From assembly GCF_020509005.1 (NCBI RefSeq), contig NC_063016.1, positions 3,100,001 through 3,164,000 on the forward strand: a stretch of DNA of 64,000 nucleotides. Reading direction: 5' to 3'. Below, piece by piece: positions 10,101 through 17,643 of the stretch; positions within the stretch are counted from its first letter, which is position 1, and each line of letters starts with the position of its first letter. The DNA is from Fulvia fulva. Its lineage: Eukaryota > Ascomycota > Dothideomycetes > Mycosphaerellales > Mycosphaerellaceae. The notes beneath the pieces were generated by a model. It ran no database searches. It saw only the letters and a program-made list of their open reading frames with translations, and was not told the origin of the DNA. The position numbers were made by a program, and so were the translations under genes.

Positions 10101-11881
10101 ATACATTCGAGTTTCTCGGGGTCCATCTCGATGCCGTCAGGGGTTATGATTAGCCCAAGATACTTCACCTTCTGTTGGTGGAATTCGCTTTTGTCGATGT
10201 CCACTGTAAGTCCTGCATCGCGTAGCTTGGTGAGAACCTTCCGCACGTGTTCAATGTGCTCCTCCAAGGTGTCACTGAAGATAAGTACGTCATCCAGGTA
10301 GGCCGACACAAAGTCGTCTAGGTGTTCTTGCAAGACCTTGTTGATGTATGATTGGAACGATGCTGGTCCGTTGCACAAGCCGAATGGCAACACTAGACAC
10401 TCGTAGATGCCGTATCGTGTCGCAAACGCTGTCAACCACTCGTGCCCTTCAGCTATCCGTAACTTGTTGAAGGCTGCTACAATGTCCAGCTTTGTGAAGT
10501 ACTTCTTGCCGTGCATGCGGTTGAGCGTCTCTTGTATCAAGGGAATCGGATACCGGTTCTTGATAGTGATCGCATTCAATCCTCTGTAGTCGATACAAAC
10601 ACGCAGCCCACCTCCAGGCTTACGTACCACTAGCACTGGTGCAGGAGACTGGTTCGTCTTTTGCCCTGCTTTCCGCACCTTCCCTTCAGATGTTTGCTCG
10701 TCTAGCCATTTTTTAACTGCCTCGTTCTCCTTCTCAGCTAGGCCGTAGGGCTTGCGGTATGGTGGCTCTTGTGGACCATCAGGCTTAATGTGAATCTCAT
10801 GATCTACGCCTAGTCGGTGAGGTGGGAGTCCTTCATGATCCTTAGCTGAGAAAGCGTCCGCAATATCGTGGTACATTGGCGGCAACTTCTCCTTCGGGTT
10901 GTGATTGAACTGCTTGTTCAAGAATTGGTCCAGATCATCAGCAGCCATTGCACTCAGCTTAAGCTCTCCGCCGTCGCTCTCACGCCTAGTGGGCATGATG
11001 TAGAAGCACTCAGCCCCAGGCCGGTGCGCGTACATCCCCCACGCGCGTTGAGAAACGCCCTGGCAGTCCACTTCTTCATCGTCTATGTCTTCCAGGTCAT
11101 ATGATGAGGCATTCAGCTCTGCTCCTCCTGCTGTGAAGCTCGCTACATCTCCAGTGAAGGGCTCTGGTCCGTACCGTACTGGTGCCTGCTTCTTCTTCTC
11201 GCGGTGGTTCAGGGATTGCACTGTTGTCGGTGTCTTATTCTGTAGACAGTGACCAAAGCAGTAATCCGACCTGAATGCCACCTCGCCTGTCTCCCAGAAG
11301 ATGTTTGGGTTGTGCGCTGTAAGCCACGGCAGGCCAAAGACGATGTCGTATTCGAGGTCGGTGACGTAGCATAACATTTGCTCGTGATGATCGCCTATGA
11401 CTACGTCTACAGGGGCCGCGTGTGTAATCTGCCGCGCAGTGGCCGTTCCATCTCCCAGTGTTAGTCGTCGGCTTTGCGTCAAAGGGATCAGGGGTATTGT
11501 GTATTTGCGTGTGAATTTCCAGTCAAGAAAGAGAGAGGTGGAAGCAGAATCTACAAGGCCTCGAGCCTTTCTCTGTTGTATCATTACGGGTAACACTATG
11601 TGAGGGTACACAGCTGGCTGTTGCTTATCCAGTGCGCATGCCGATATCTTAAGCTCCTCACTATAGTCTGTTACCGTCTCTTGCGTTCCGTGTCTCTCAA
11701 TCTCATGCTCTTTCTGTCCTAGGAAGTTCGGGTGACCGCTGTCTACCACGCTTAGGCAGCGGTCGTGCCATTTCCCTGCCGCGGATCGGCGGCTAGGGAA
11801 CTGAGGTTCGCGTTCGGATTCGGCGTGGTATTGCGTGGACGCGGTGGGCGATAGTCGCCATCGTACCCATACATTGGGCAT
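7085..11881 (-). CDS. pol: LTR-RT1 Pol polyprotein (protease-RT-RNase H-integrase-chromodomain)
   Basis: The open frame has 1,598 codons. Visible domains: aspartic protease with VDSAS active site (Asp at about 111); RT at about 405-580 with YLDD at 528-531; RNase H at about 680-770 (ETDSSD, YTDHKN); integrase HHCC finger (H959, H966, C996, C999) and DDE core (D1029, D1092, E1128); GPY/F module at about 1274-1295; chromodomain at about 1352-1420 with VKWAGY and ETWQP. A charged tail of about 180 residues follows and ends inside the 3' LTR. Pol makes the cDNA and inserts it. The frame is -1 relative to gag and overlaps it by 130 bp; the first ATG (11881) is probably not used, because a slippery site at 11770-11776 would fuse Pol to Gag near residue 37. 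The protease has DSA where DSG/DTG is usual. No nonsense or frameshift mutation is seen. Confidence 0.95.
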   Translation of the reverse strand: MPNVWVRWRLSPTASTQYHAESEREPQFPSRRSAAGKWHDRCLSVVDSGHPNFLGQKEHEIERHGTQETVTDYSEELKISACALDKQQPAVYPHIVLPVMIQQRKARGLVDSASTSLFLDWKFTRKYTIPLIPLTQSRRLTLGDGTATARQITHAAPVDVVIGDHHEQMLCYVTDLEYDIVFGLPWLTAHNPNIFWETGEVAFRSDYCFGHCLQNKTPTTVQSLNHREKKKQAPVRYGPEPFTGDVASFTAGGAELNASSYDLEDIDDEEVDCQGVSQRAWGMYAHRPGAECFYIMPTRRESDGGELKLSAMAADDLDQFLNKQFNHNPKEKLPPMYHDIADAFSAKDHEGLPPHRLGVDHEIHIKPDGPQEPPYRKPYGLAEKENEAVKKWLDEQTSEGKVRKAGQKTNQSPAPVLVVRKPGGGLRVCIDYRGLNAITIKNRYPIPLIQETLNRMHGKKYFTKLDIVAAFNKLRIAEGHEWLTAFATRYGIYECLVLPFGLCNGPASFQSYINKVLQEHLDDFVSAYLDDVLIFSDTLEEHIEHVRKVLTKLRDAGLTVDIDKSEFHQQKVKYLGLIITPDGIEMDPEKLECIQTWEAPENLKDVQAFLGFANFYRRFIEAFSRIAAPLTNLTKSDGPSNHKNRRIQWSLDCQRAFDNLKAAFSKAGMLAHYVPGRETVIETDSSDFVNAGVLSQYDENGVLHPVAFYSKKLSPQECNYEIYDKELLAIIKAFEEWRPELACEADDEDSQPVKIYTDHKNLEYFMTTKQLNRRQARWAEFLSQFNFKIIYRPGLQGTKPDSLTRRSQDLPQGVDDPRNQHQHQTLLPPKRFLKIASLQATVEDAPEEEEPVPLNPEAEEFMPTERDAPTEQPATRESQREAELEYRMSTAYVTDNELKTAIKDLQKDRTPTLLQRAKIHPAHCKVDGDLLYVRNQYDGWSLWVPNDQALQTRIIKINHDAPAAGHPGRARTYELVAREFYWPGLARSVRRYTANCRTCRTTKSLHSQPLGLLQPLPVPDRPWKHIAVDFVVGLPDSTLDGMVYNNIMTVTDRLTKEVELIPIGAMTAQNTARLFLKHVFCRRGFPDTITSDRGKQWVATFWKKLCKMLRTNRKLSSSYHPETDGQSERTNQAMEQYLRMFTNEAQDDWAEWLCLAQFAINNHLSETTGVSPFYATLGYNPEFIERVDLNAGKEGGLTTLQRLDARSAETFVRRICELHKHLQENMRMSQALQAEAANRHRSIPPDYKVGDWVYLSTKNIRTTRPSKKLDRRYAGPYQITEVMPARLSYRLKLSDALVGLDNCFHTSLLQRADHPDFPPLEGQHLAPPPPITIEPDTTEADAAADVVAAPTHMYEVEKILDMYTRKRAGKVKKGHKRKVDTWYKVKWAGYQNEEDGETWQPAEDMLEHAAAAVADFHHNRPELSTPVGFAAPSDWSLPATEILGLNSIRVIPKDTVTNESPRALPLIESAPHIFDTRVEPTEPAMIPNFGHKDHTRVRAEDRLRSGASQLTRQHVSRRKPVEDSLDRANAMLSDDDRALEDDSAFARLWSSTGKWPHKVNNAQRTEACFGRGGTVTGSPRPLTVAASARLNRGPSASG
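7164..7174 (-). other. LTR-RT1 polypurine tract
   Basis: On the minus strand the sequence GGGAGGGGGGG followed by TAC lies immediately before the 3' LTR start. Polypurine tracts in this position survive RNase H and prime plus-strand DNA synthesis. The tract is also coding: it lies inside the pol frame and specifies Gly-Arg-Gly-Gly. Similar G-runs precede the LTRs of Ty3-A, Ty3-B and Ty3-C. Confidence 0.9.
11734..11776 (-). promoter_or_regulatory. Programmed -1 frameshift signal between gag and pol
   Basis: On the minus strand the heptamer G-GGA-AAT (11776-11770) sits in the gag frame with exact X-XXY-YYZ phasing, so slippage by one base re-pairs as GGG-AAA. Five bases later a perfect 8-bp stem, GACCGCTG (11764-11757) with CAGCGGTC (11741-11734), encloses a 15-nt loop that holds the gag stop codon TAA (11754-11752). 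Pol is in the -1 frame. Slippery heptamer, short spacer and hairpin are the three parts of known -1 frameshift signals. GGGAAAT is not one of the most efficient heptamers, so the rate is unknown. Confidence 0.85.
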
Positions 11882-13878
11882 TCAGGGTTGGTCGACACGT
11901 GAGAACCTGTACGGCAGCGGTAGCACTTACCCTGCTTCTTAAGGTCTTCGCGCTGCTCACGGTTGAGCGTAGGCAGGTTCTGTAGATGTGTCGGCAGATC
12001 CTCCTTCTTCTTGGTACCAGCGTACTGTAGTGGGCGCTGTACCAAGGCACCTGCTACACCGGCAGCGGCACTAGCAACTGCGTTGCCGTTGTTCTGGTTG
12101 TTCTGGCCGCCATTGCTGTTCGAGTTGCCATTGCCCCGGGGGCGCTCCTTCTGCGGGTATAGTCGATCTGTCTCGTAGAAACTCTCGTCCAGTGCGGTGC
12201 ACTCCTCGATAACGTCTTGCATGCTGTCTAGGCGGCGGTCGACTTCGCGGTCGCCGAAGGTCTTGATGAAGTACTTGCGGTTCAGTCGGTTACGGAACAG
12301 CATGAGCTCGGTCTCATCGGTCCATGACATCCAGGCGCGCAACTTCGAGTAGCGGGCATGGAAGGCTACAAAGGTTTCGCCTTGTTCTTGCTTGCAGGTA
12401 GCAATGTCAACCATAGCCTTGGTTCCCTCATTGCGTGTGCCATATTGGCGTGTCATCCAGTCTAATAACTCTTCTCCAGTCTTGAACTCGTTGAAGGACT
12501 GCTGTCCAGGCACAGGGATCCTCGGCTTGATGCTTCGCTGAGGATCACCTTGTGTCCACCCATACACGAAGCGCAGACCATCTGCCTCAGTGCGGAAGGT
12601 TGCTACAGTCAGCTTTAGGAGAACACTGCTGTACCAGCTGTCGAAATTGGGGTCGTCATCGTTCTTGAAGTGCTTAGGGTCGGGCACACCCTTGCCGATC
12701 TCCATGCCGCGAGTGAGGGTGCGGTCAATGGTGAAGAGACGTTCTGGAAGGTCAACCAGTGGTGTCTGGGTGCGGGTGTTGCGCATTCTCGAGTCACGAC
12801 TGTTGTTGGGTCCTGGTCGCGGACGGTCGTTGTCACGTCCTCGGCCATTGTCGCCACGGTCATCGTCGTCTCCATCGTTATCGTTATCACCACCACCGCC
12901 ACCGCCCCCTCCACCAGCAGCTTCGCGATACCTACGCAATAGCTGCTCGAGTGAGGTCTCGCGTGGGCGGGAACGAGAGGGTCGGCGGCCTGAGCGGCCC
13001 CTACCTCCGTTCTGTGTGGTGTCTCCTGCCTCAAGCCGAGCCTTCAGGTCATCGACTTCTTGTTGTAGGGCCTGGTTCTTCGCCTCAGCATCTTGTGCCT
13101 TCTTCTTCTCCTTCTCGCAGATCTCGCTGAACTGCTTGCACAGGTTGTTGGCTTCCTTGTATTTCTTCCCCAGCTCTTGCAACTTAGCTGGGTCGCAATC
13201 CTTCTTGCTCTTGAGATCTGCTGCCATTTTCTGTGTGACAAGCTCTTCACTTCGCAGCATCTTGTAGATGCGGTCGTATTCGGTGTACAGCGTGGTGTAC
13301 TGGGTGTTCTGGAGGTCGTTGGCTCGCTCCATTACATCGAGTTGTCTGCCCTTAGTAATTGCCGTGTTGACTGCTTGTAGCACGAAGTCGTGGGTGGTCT
13401 TCGGGTGTTGGGATGCAAGGGTCGTGAGGTTGTCTGGGGTGACATTCTGGTATTCGGATGCGAGAATGTGTTCTGCCTCGTCGAGTGATAGATACACCTC
13501 GTCTGGGTCGCCGCCTGGGTTCTCTTCGAGCTTGAACTCGAACAGTTCTGTAAAGTCAATCTCACCACCTTCTTCTCGCTCGAAGGCCTTCTGGTAAGCT
13601 TTATCAATCTCTTGTTGTAGCGCGACACCGGTGTCTACTGTGACCCGCCGGTTGTCGTCCTGTGTCTGACTCTGAGGAAAAGAGGAGAGGTCGGGGAAAA
13701 GAGATGTGCGCTGCTTGCTTTTGCCCTTAGGCTTAGGTGGCGGTCGCATGCCGCCGTTCGCTGTTTGTGAAGTCATGTTGTCTGGGTTCGGGGGAGGCGT
13801 GACGGTGCCTGTATCCTGACTGTCTACGAGCGCGCGACCACCTGCTGATGGTGTCGCCGCGTTGCGTTCTCTAGGCAT
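11752..13878 (-). CDS. gag: LTR-RT1 Gag
   Basis: The 708-residue protein starts at the ATG at 13878, 136 bp inside the 5' LTR edge, and stops at 11752-11754. It has a Pro/Lys-rich N-terminus, a long heptad-rich helical (coiled-coil-like) region at about 175-287, an Arg/Ser-rich patch at 290-307, a Gly run followed by an Asp/Asn/Gly tract at about 322-350, and a retrotransposon Gag capsid-like region at about 400-570 (FNEFKTGEELLDWM, CKQEQGETFVAFHARY). A zinc knuckle at 652-667 has spacing CX2CX4HX6C, two residues longer than the canonical last gap. Gag forms the particle and packages RNA. The overlap with pol and the slippery site lie in its last 45 codons. Confidence 0.93.
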   Translation of the reverse strand: MPRERNAATPSAGGRALVDSQDTGTVTPPPNPDNMTSQTANGGMRPPPKPKGKSKQRTSLFPDLSSFPQSQTQDDNRRVTVDTGVALQQEIDKAYQKAFEREEGGEIDFTELFEFKLEENPGGDPDEVYLSLDEAEHILASEYQNVTPDNLTTLASQHPKTTHDFVLQAVNTAITKGRQLDVMERANDLQNTQYTTLYTEYDRIYKMLRSEELVTQKMAADLKSKKDCDPAKLQELGKKYKEANNLCKQFSEICEKEKKKAQDAEAKNQALQQEVDDLKARLEAGDTTQNGGRGRSGRRPSRSRPRETSLEQLLRRYREAAGGGGGGGGGDNDNDGDDDDRGDNGRGRDNDRPRPGPNNSRDSRMRNTRTQTPLVDLPERLFTIDRTLTRGMEIGKGVPDPKHFKNDDDPNFDSWYSSVLLKLTVATFRTEADGLRFVYGWTQGDPQRSIKPRIPVPGQQSFNEFKTGEELLDWMTRQYGTRNEGTKAMVDIATCKQEQGETFVAFHARYSKLRAWMSWTDETELMLFRNRLNRKYFIKTFGDREVDRRLDSMQDVIEECTALDESFYETDRLYPQKERPRGNGNSNSNGGQNNQNNGNAVASAAAGVAGALVQRPLQYAGTKKKEDLPTHLQNLPTLNREQREDLKKQGKCYRCRTGSHVSTNPECPMYGYDGDYRPPRPRNTTPNPNANLSSLAADPRQGNGTTAA

Positions 13879-14014
13879 CTGCGCGCTGTGCGCCTTACCG
13901 TGTTCTGTGTTCTGATGCGGCTCTGCGCGTTCTCGAGTTCTGCGGTTCTGTCTGTTCCTGTTGTTACGCGTCCCTTACCTAGATCCGCGATCTGGGTAGT
14001 AAGGTAGAACAAAC
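13879..14014 (-). other. LTR-RT1 5' leader
   Basis: The 136 bp between the 5' LTR and the gag ATG. It starts GTTTGTTCTACC in element orientation. I see no TGG-initial tRNA primer-binding site at the LTR edge. The downstream half is rich in CAGAAC/GAGAAC-like repeats and may hold packaging information; that is conjecture. Confidence 0.55.
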
Positions 14015-14198
14015 TGTAAGGGCGCGCGTACCATAGGGTCCGAATGAGATAGTTGTTGTTCTACGAAGCTACGAAAGAGGAGCGCGAGGCGCGGCGAAGT
14101 TATAAAGTAAAGCCAAGCCGCGCTAACCCGATGCAGAAGGTCCGCGGTTCAGCCGGGCCGACGCAGCTACAGTGAGGGGTCGCGGGCTGCCCGTGACA
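14015..14198 (-). repeat. LTR-RT1 5' LTR
   Basis: 184 bp, identical by eye to 6977-7160 and abutting the second CGCTT copy at 14199-14203. As the 5' LTR of a minus-strand element it should contain the promoter, but I could not pick a clear TATA box. Confidence 0.97.
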
Positions 14199-14203
14199 CG
14201 CTT

Positions 14204-16285
14204 CGTCGAATATAACGTTATACTACCTATTATAGGCTTACGGTTACTAAAGTAGATGTTAGGCTCTCGTATTCGAGGTAGTAGCTATACCTTCTTAAGT
14301 AGCCTTATCTTATCGAACTTAACGAACTAATAGAGGTCGAAGCGCTATAGTAGTAGCTTCGTAGATCGTCGTCTATTCACCTTAAGAAGCTTTATAATAT
14401 TATAAACGTATAGCTAGCCTAGAGTCTTAGTAGTATAGTCGTTATACTAACACTACTTATAGCCGTAGCTATACGTAGAGTGCTTAATCTTATTACTAGC
14501 ATCGTCAACCCTATAGTTATTATAGAGTAATACTTCTACGCGCTTATAAAGCTTAAGTACTTCGAGCAGTACGTAGTTACTAATATAGCGAGTTACGCTC
14601 TACTAGAAGTGACCGGTTAACACCTTATAACAACGCTTACGGTTATTAGCGAGTTCACTACGTCGACGGTCGTGGCCTTAGTTCTACTAATTTAGTAATG
14701 ACTCGAAGAGTATAAAGATATCGTAGCGGCTACTATAGTTAAGCTACTCCTTAATACGGCCGTGATATACTTTAACTCGTAATGTTGTCTTCTCGCCGAA
14801 GTGCTTGATCTCGTTTGTCTAGTAATAGACAATACGTGTCTTAAAGCGCTACTAGTTAACGTGTAAGTACTGCTTAAACATTAGATATACTATATCGAGC
14901 TTCGTAACGTTACTATTAAACTCGTCTTCAGACTAACTCCGTACGGTATAAGTGAATAGCTTTAAGAATTGAGTAGTAGATAGACTATCCGTCTAATAGC
15001 CGTCTTGCCTAACCTGTCCGAATTCACCTCTCTCCTTCCGTATACGTATAAGGATGTCTTGCTATAGATACTAATCGTACACAATATTCGTGCTTTCTAG
15101 AAAGACCTCGTCGACGGCGAATATAAGTGCCTCTTTACGGTCAGTACCGAAGACCGTAGGCATTAGATAACTAGTCTATTTAAGGCCCTTATAAAGAGAG
15201 CGTAGCAATTCGACAAAGTGTGACTTATTAGGCTTAGGTCGAATCAAGCTAACGCCTAGCTCGATTGTATCGTTTATAGGACCAGTAGATATAATGTCAA
15301 TAAGCTCTATATTGTATAGGTTTGTGCTATAGGTTGAGTTAATATAGATCGTATGCGGCGTATTCTTAAAGGCTTCAAGGCTCTTCGGATGAAGGGCTAT
15401 TATGCTTCGAATTGAGCCTGTCTCGGAGTCCGTGTAGATGTCATGATATATAGACTTACTGTTGAGTAGATTGACCATCCTCTCTACTTGATTATGCTCA
15501 CGCCGAGCGTTAATATTACGAGCCTAAGCAATGTTGTGAATGTCGTGAGGCTTTAGCAACACACGCCCCCTGAAATAGGCCATAATCTTCGCTGTCGACA
15601 TACGTGTTTTCTAAAGGCGTTCAAGCTCCTCTAAGAACGTAGCAGTCCTTAAACTTTAGCGGTGTGTAATAAGCGCTATTACATCGTCCGGCTTATGATT
15701 GTGTCGATAGTGTTCAGGCTTGTCCGAATGCCGTATCTCCCACTCCCCTTTAGGCTCGTCTGGTATAGCAGTAACAGCGTAGAAGTAGAAAGGGCAACCA
15801 CATCGCTTGGACTTCTTCTTCGCCTTGTTCTTATCGGTCTTAGCAAAGCCAGTACAGCAACACACTACCTTGTAGCGATACCGCTGTCTAGCACGGTTGC
15901 AATCCTTAGAGCCCTTCGGATCTGGTCTGTATTCGAAGCCCTCCTCTTTTCCAAACGCGTGGTAGTAATCGGTCAATTCCTTCTCGCTAGAGAACGTGTC
16001 TTCTCGCGGCATAGGACCATCTGGCACCGGCTTCATAATGAACGCGTGCTTCTGAGGCCGTGGTGATACAGAGCGTGTCGAATATTGAGGTCGTATGAAG
16101 GTGTGAGAGGTGATAGACCGCGTTCTTCGACGCCCACGCGCATCTGAGTCGGAGCGGTCAAAACAAGGTGTTTCTGGCAGCACAGGCGGTTCGGCGGCGG
16201 CGGTGAGGTCGATAGTAGGTGGCTGTGATGCTAACAACACCGTCTCGTAATCGTCTATGTCGCTATTGAGGTGGTAGTGTTGCAA
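14204..16285 (-). pseudogene. Hop-like MULE transposase, N-terminal and central part
   Basis: The frame starts at the ATG at 16285 and stays in one phase to the LTR-RT1 insertion, with stops only of RIP type (the first two, just below 15660 and near 15610, sit at likely Gln codons). The first 209 codons (to 15656) are open: a low-complexity N-terminus, then a FAR1/WRKY-GCM1-like zinc-binding domain (CCCTGF, KRCGCPF, HYRHNHKP). At 15176-15478 another open stretch matches the start of the MULE DDE domain (HPKSLEAFKNTPHTIYINST), where the usual catalytic Asp reads Asn. Transposases of this type cut the element out at its inverted repeats. RIP density rises steeply below about 15550. The gene is dead in this copy. 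Confidence 0.85.
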
Positions 16286-16479
16286 TGGATGAGATTAGGC
16301 TTGAGAAAGTGCGAAAAATGAGGTCCTGGGAGGGCGGATTTCGAGATCACCTCCCAGTGCCGCTGCGAGCCCACAACAACCTAACAACGCGATTAGACGC
16401 GATAACATTAGCTTGAATTGATGCGATATTGAATGCCATTTGATACAGGAGCCTATATGGCTATATCTGAAGTGTGGGT

Positions 16480-16539
16480 ATTGCTGGGGGGAAGGCGGCG
16501 ATCTGGGGGGAACGGAAGTATCGAGGATGGATCTGGTTA
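16480..16539. repeat. MULE right terminal inverted repeat
   Basis: Reverse-complement partner of 6092-6149 and the un-RIPed copy of the pair. It contains two G-runs (16485-16491 and 16505-16510). The transposase ATG lies about 200 bp inside it, so this end probably also holds the MULE promoter. Confidence 0.8.
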
Positions 16540-16649
16540 CCAAGGGCAGTGAGGTACCTCACCACTGGATAACCAACAGCGACAGCGAGGTCACCACAAC
16601 CAACCAATAACCACCGGTTAGCACCACTAACCATTAGGAACCATACCAA
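16540..16649. other. Short un-RIPed junction with a 14-bp palindrome
   Basis: About 110 bp of CA-rich, un-RIPed sequence between the MULE right end and the first recognisable copia codons. It contains the perfect palindrome GTGAGGTACCTCAC at 16549-16562. No gene is seen. It may be untranslated copia DNA or the undetected outer end of the MULE. Confidence 0.45.
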
Positions 16650-17643
16650 TAAGCTCACTGCAGAGGCTCACTACAGAGAGCCTACAAGGAAGCTGAAGCA
16701 TCTGCTTCAAGCCCTGCCTGAGGTGTATCTTGAGACCAAGAACACCATCCTGGCCCAGCCAGGACTGTCATATGAAGATTGTCTATAACTGCTTGAGTCA
16801 CATGAATCCAGGCTGGAAGTTGCATCTAAAGAAAAAGCAATGTTTGCAGGAAGAGGTTTCCAGGGCAAGATCACCTGCCATCTCTGTGATGGTGATCATG
16901 TGATCAAAGATTGCCCACACCTCTCTGGAGCCAAGCATGCTGTCAGGAAGGACAAGCTCAACAGAGGAAACACCTCTGTTACAAAGAGACAATCATCACC
17001 ACTCATAAGGAGGTCCCCATCCCCAAGCCTGAGGGACATCCTAGTGGTGATGAAGGACCTTATAAGGAAGGTGGGTGACAGCCAGAAGAAGAAAGCCTCA
17101 TCCACCAAGAAGCCTATAAGAGCCTATGCAACCCAGGAAGACTCATCGGACCCTGAGACACCATCAGAGGATGATGAAGTTGATGAGGTTGCCCATTCAA
17201 CTGTGGAAGCCAAAAGCAAGTACCCCTCCTTAGAGTGGTTGCTTGACTCTTGTGCTTCATCCTATATGACTGACCAGGATTCACTTTTCAGGACCCTGAA
17301 ACCTCTTCAGAAGAGGAAGTGGATCAAGGTTAGGGGTGGCTACCTACATGCCACACATGAGGGGAGTGCAGTGATGGGTGGTCCTTCTAGGAAGCAGATT
17401 GTCTTGAAGTATGCCTTGTTTGTTCCTGGCCTTGGAGTTAGCCTTGTTTCTTGGAATCAGTTCAGCCAACAATTTGCTGTCCAACCACCCAGTTTCACCC
17501 TTAAATCCCTTTCTGGAAAACCTGTTGTCCAGACAAAGCTGAGAGGGGGTGTTCTATTCATTCAAAGTGTTTTAGAGCAGCTTGAAGCTATGCCTCAAGC
17601 ATATGCCTCTCTACAGGAGCATGACTTGGATCTGTCCAAGTGA
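16650..17643 (+). pseudogene. copia-1 Gag C-terminus and protease (open fragment)
   Basis: An open stretch continues from about 16840 (an internal ATG) to the TGA at 17641, with coding extending upstream to about 16650 interrupted by one RIP-type TAA near 16786. A CX2CX3HX4C knuckle (CHLCDGDHVIKDC) lies near residue 13 after the internal ATG, a Lys/Ser-rich linker follows, and the copia protease motif WLLDSCASSYMT lies near residue 131. The usual DSG is DSC here. The protease would mature the polyprotein. This is a remnant of a longer Gag-Pol, not a gene that begins at 16840. Confidence 0.85.

Larger units (their letters stand above)
6977..14198 (-). mobile_element. LTR-RT1: intact Ty3/gypsy chromovirus
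   Basis: A complete 7,222-bp element: identical 184-bp LTRs at both ends (TG...CA in element orientation), a 5-bp target duplication CGCTT at 6972-6976 and 14199-14203, a polypurine tract next to the 3' LTR, and intact gag and pol frames. Domain order in Pol is protease, RT, RNase H, integrase, chromodomain, which defines chromoviruses. CA/TG content is normal throughout, so there is no sign of RIP although both flanks are RIPed. Identical LTRs and open frames imply a recent, possibly still active insertion. It sits inside the MULE transposase gene. No TGG-type tRNA primer-binding site follows the 5' LTR in the first 20 bases, so the priming mode is unclear. Confidence 0.97.
6092..16539 (-). 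mobile_element. Hop-like MULE DNA transposon, split by LTR-RT1
   Basis: Matching inverted termini occur at 6092-6149 and 16480-16539. They differ mainly by RIP-type changes in the left copy (for example CTAGGGGG against CTGGGGGG). Between them, on the minus strand, lies a MULE transposase gene whose frame runs from 16285 to the LTR-RT1 insertion and resumes in the same frame beyond it. Removing LTR-RT1 and one target duplication leaves about 3.2 kb, similar to the fungal MULE family Hop (from memory). The right, 5' end is almost free of RIP while the 3' half is heavily RIPed. The outermost bases and the 8-10 bp target duplication were not resolved. Confidence 0.8.

Noticed and set aside
7419..11603. 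Plus-strand open frames opposite pol
   Set aside because: Antisense shadows of conserved Pol domains.
11878..11881. ATG at 11881 as the independent start of pol
   Set aside because: The frame overlaps gag's zinc-knuckle end, and a phased slippery heptamer with a hairpin downstream explains Pol expression better.
12590..13267. Long plus-strand open frames opposite gag (225, 123, 95 codons)
   Set aside because: They are antisense to the intact Gag frame, are made of Ser/Arg/Pro-rich low-complexity sequence and match no family.
15662..16066. 134-codon plus-strand open frame
   Set aside because: Antisense to the MULE transposase N-terminus, whose zinc-binding motif is clearly on the minus strand.
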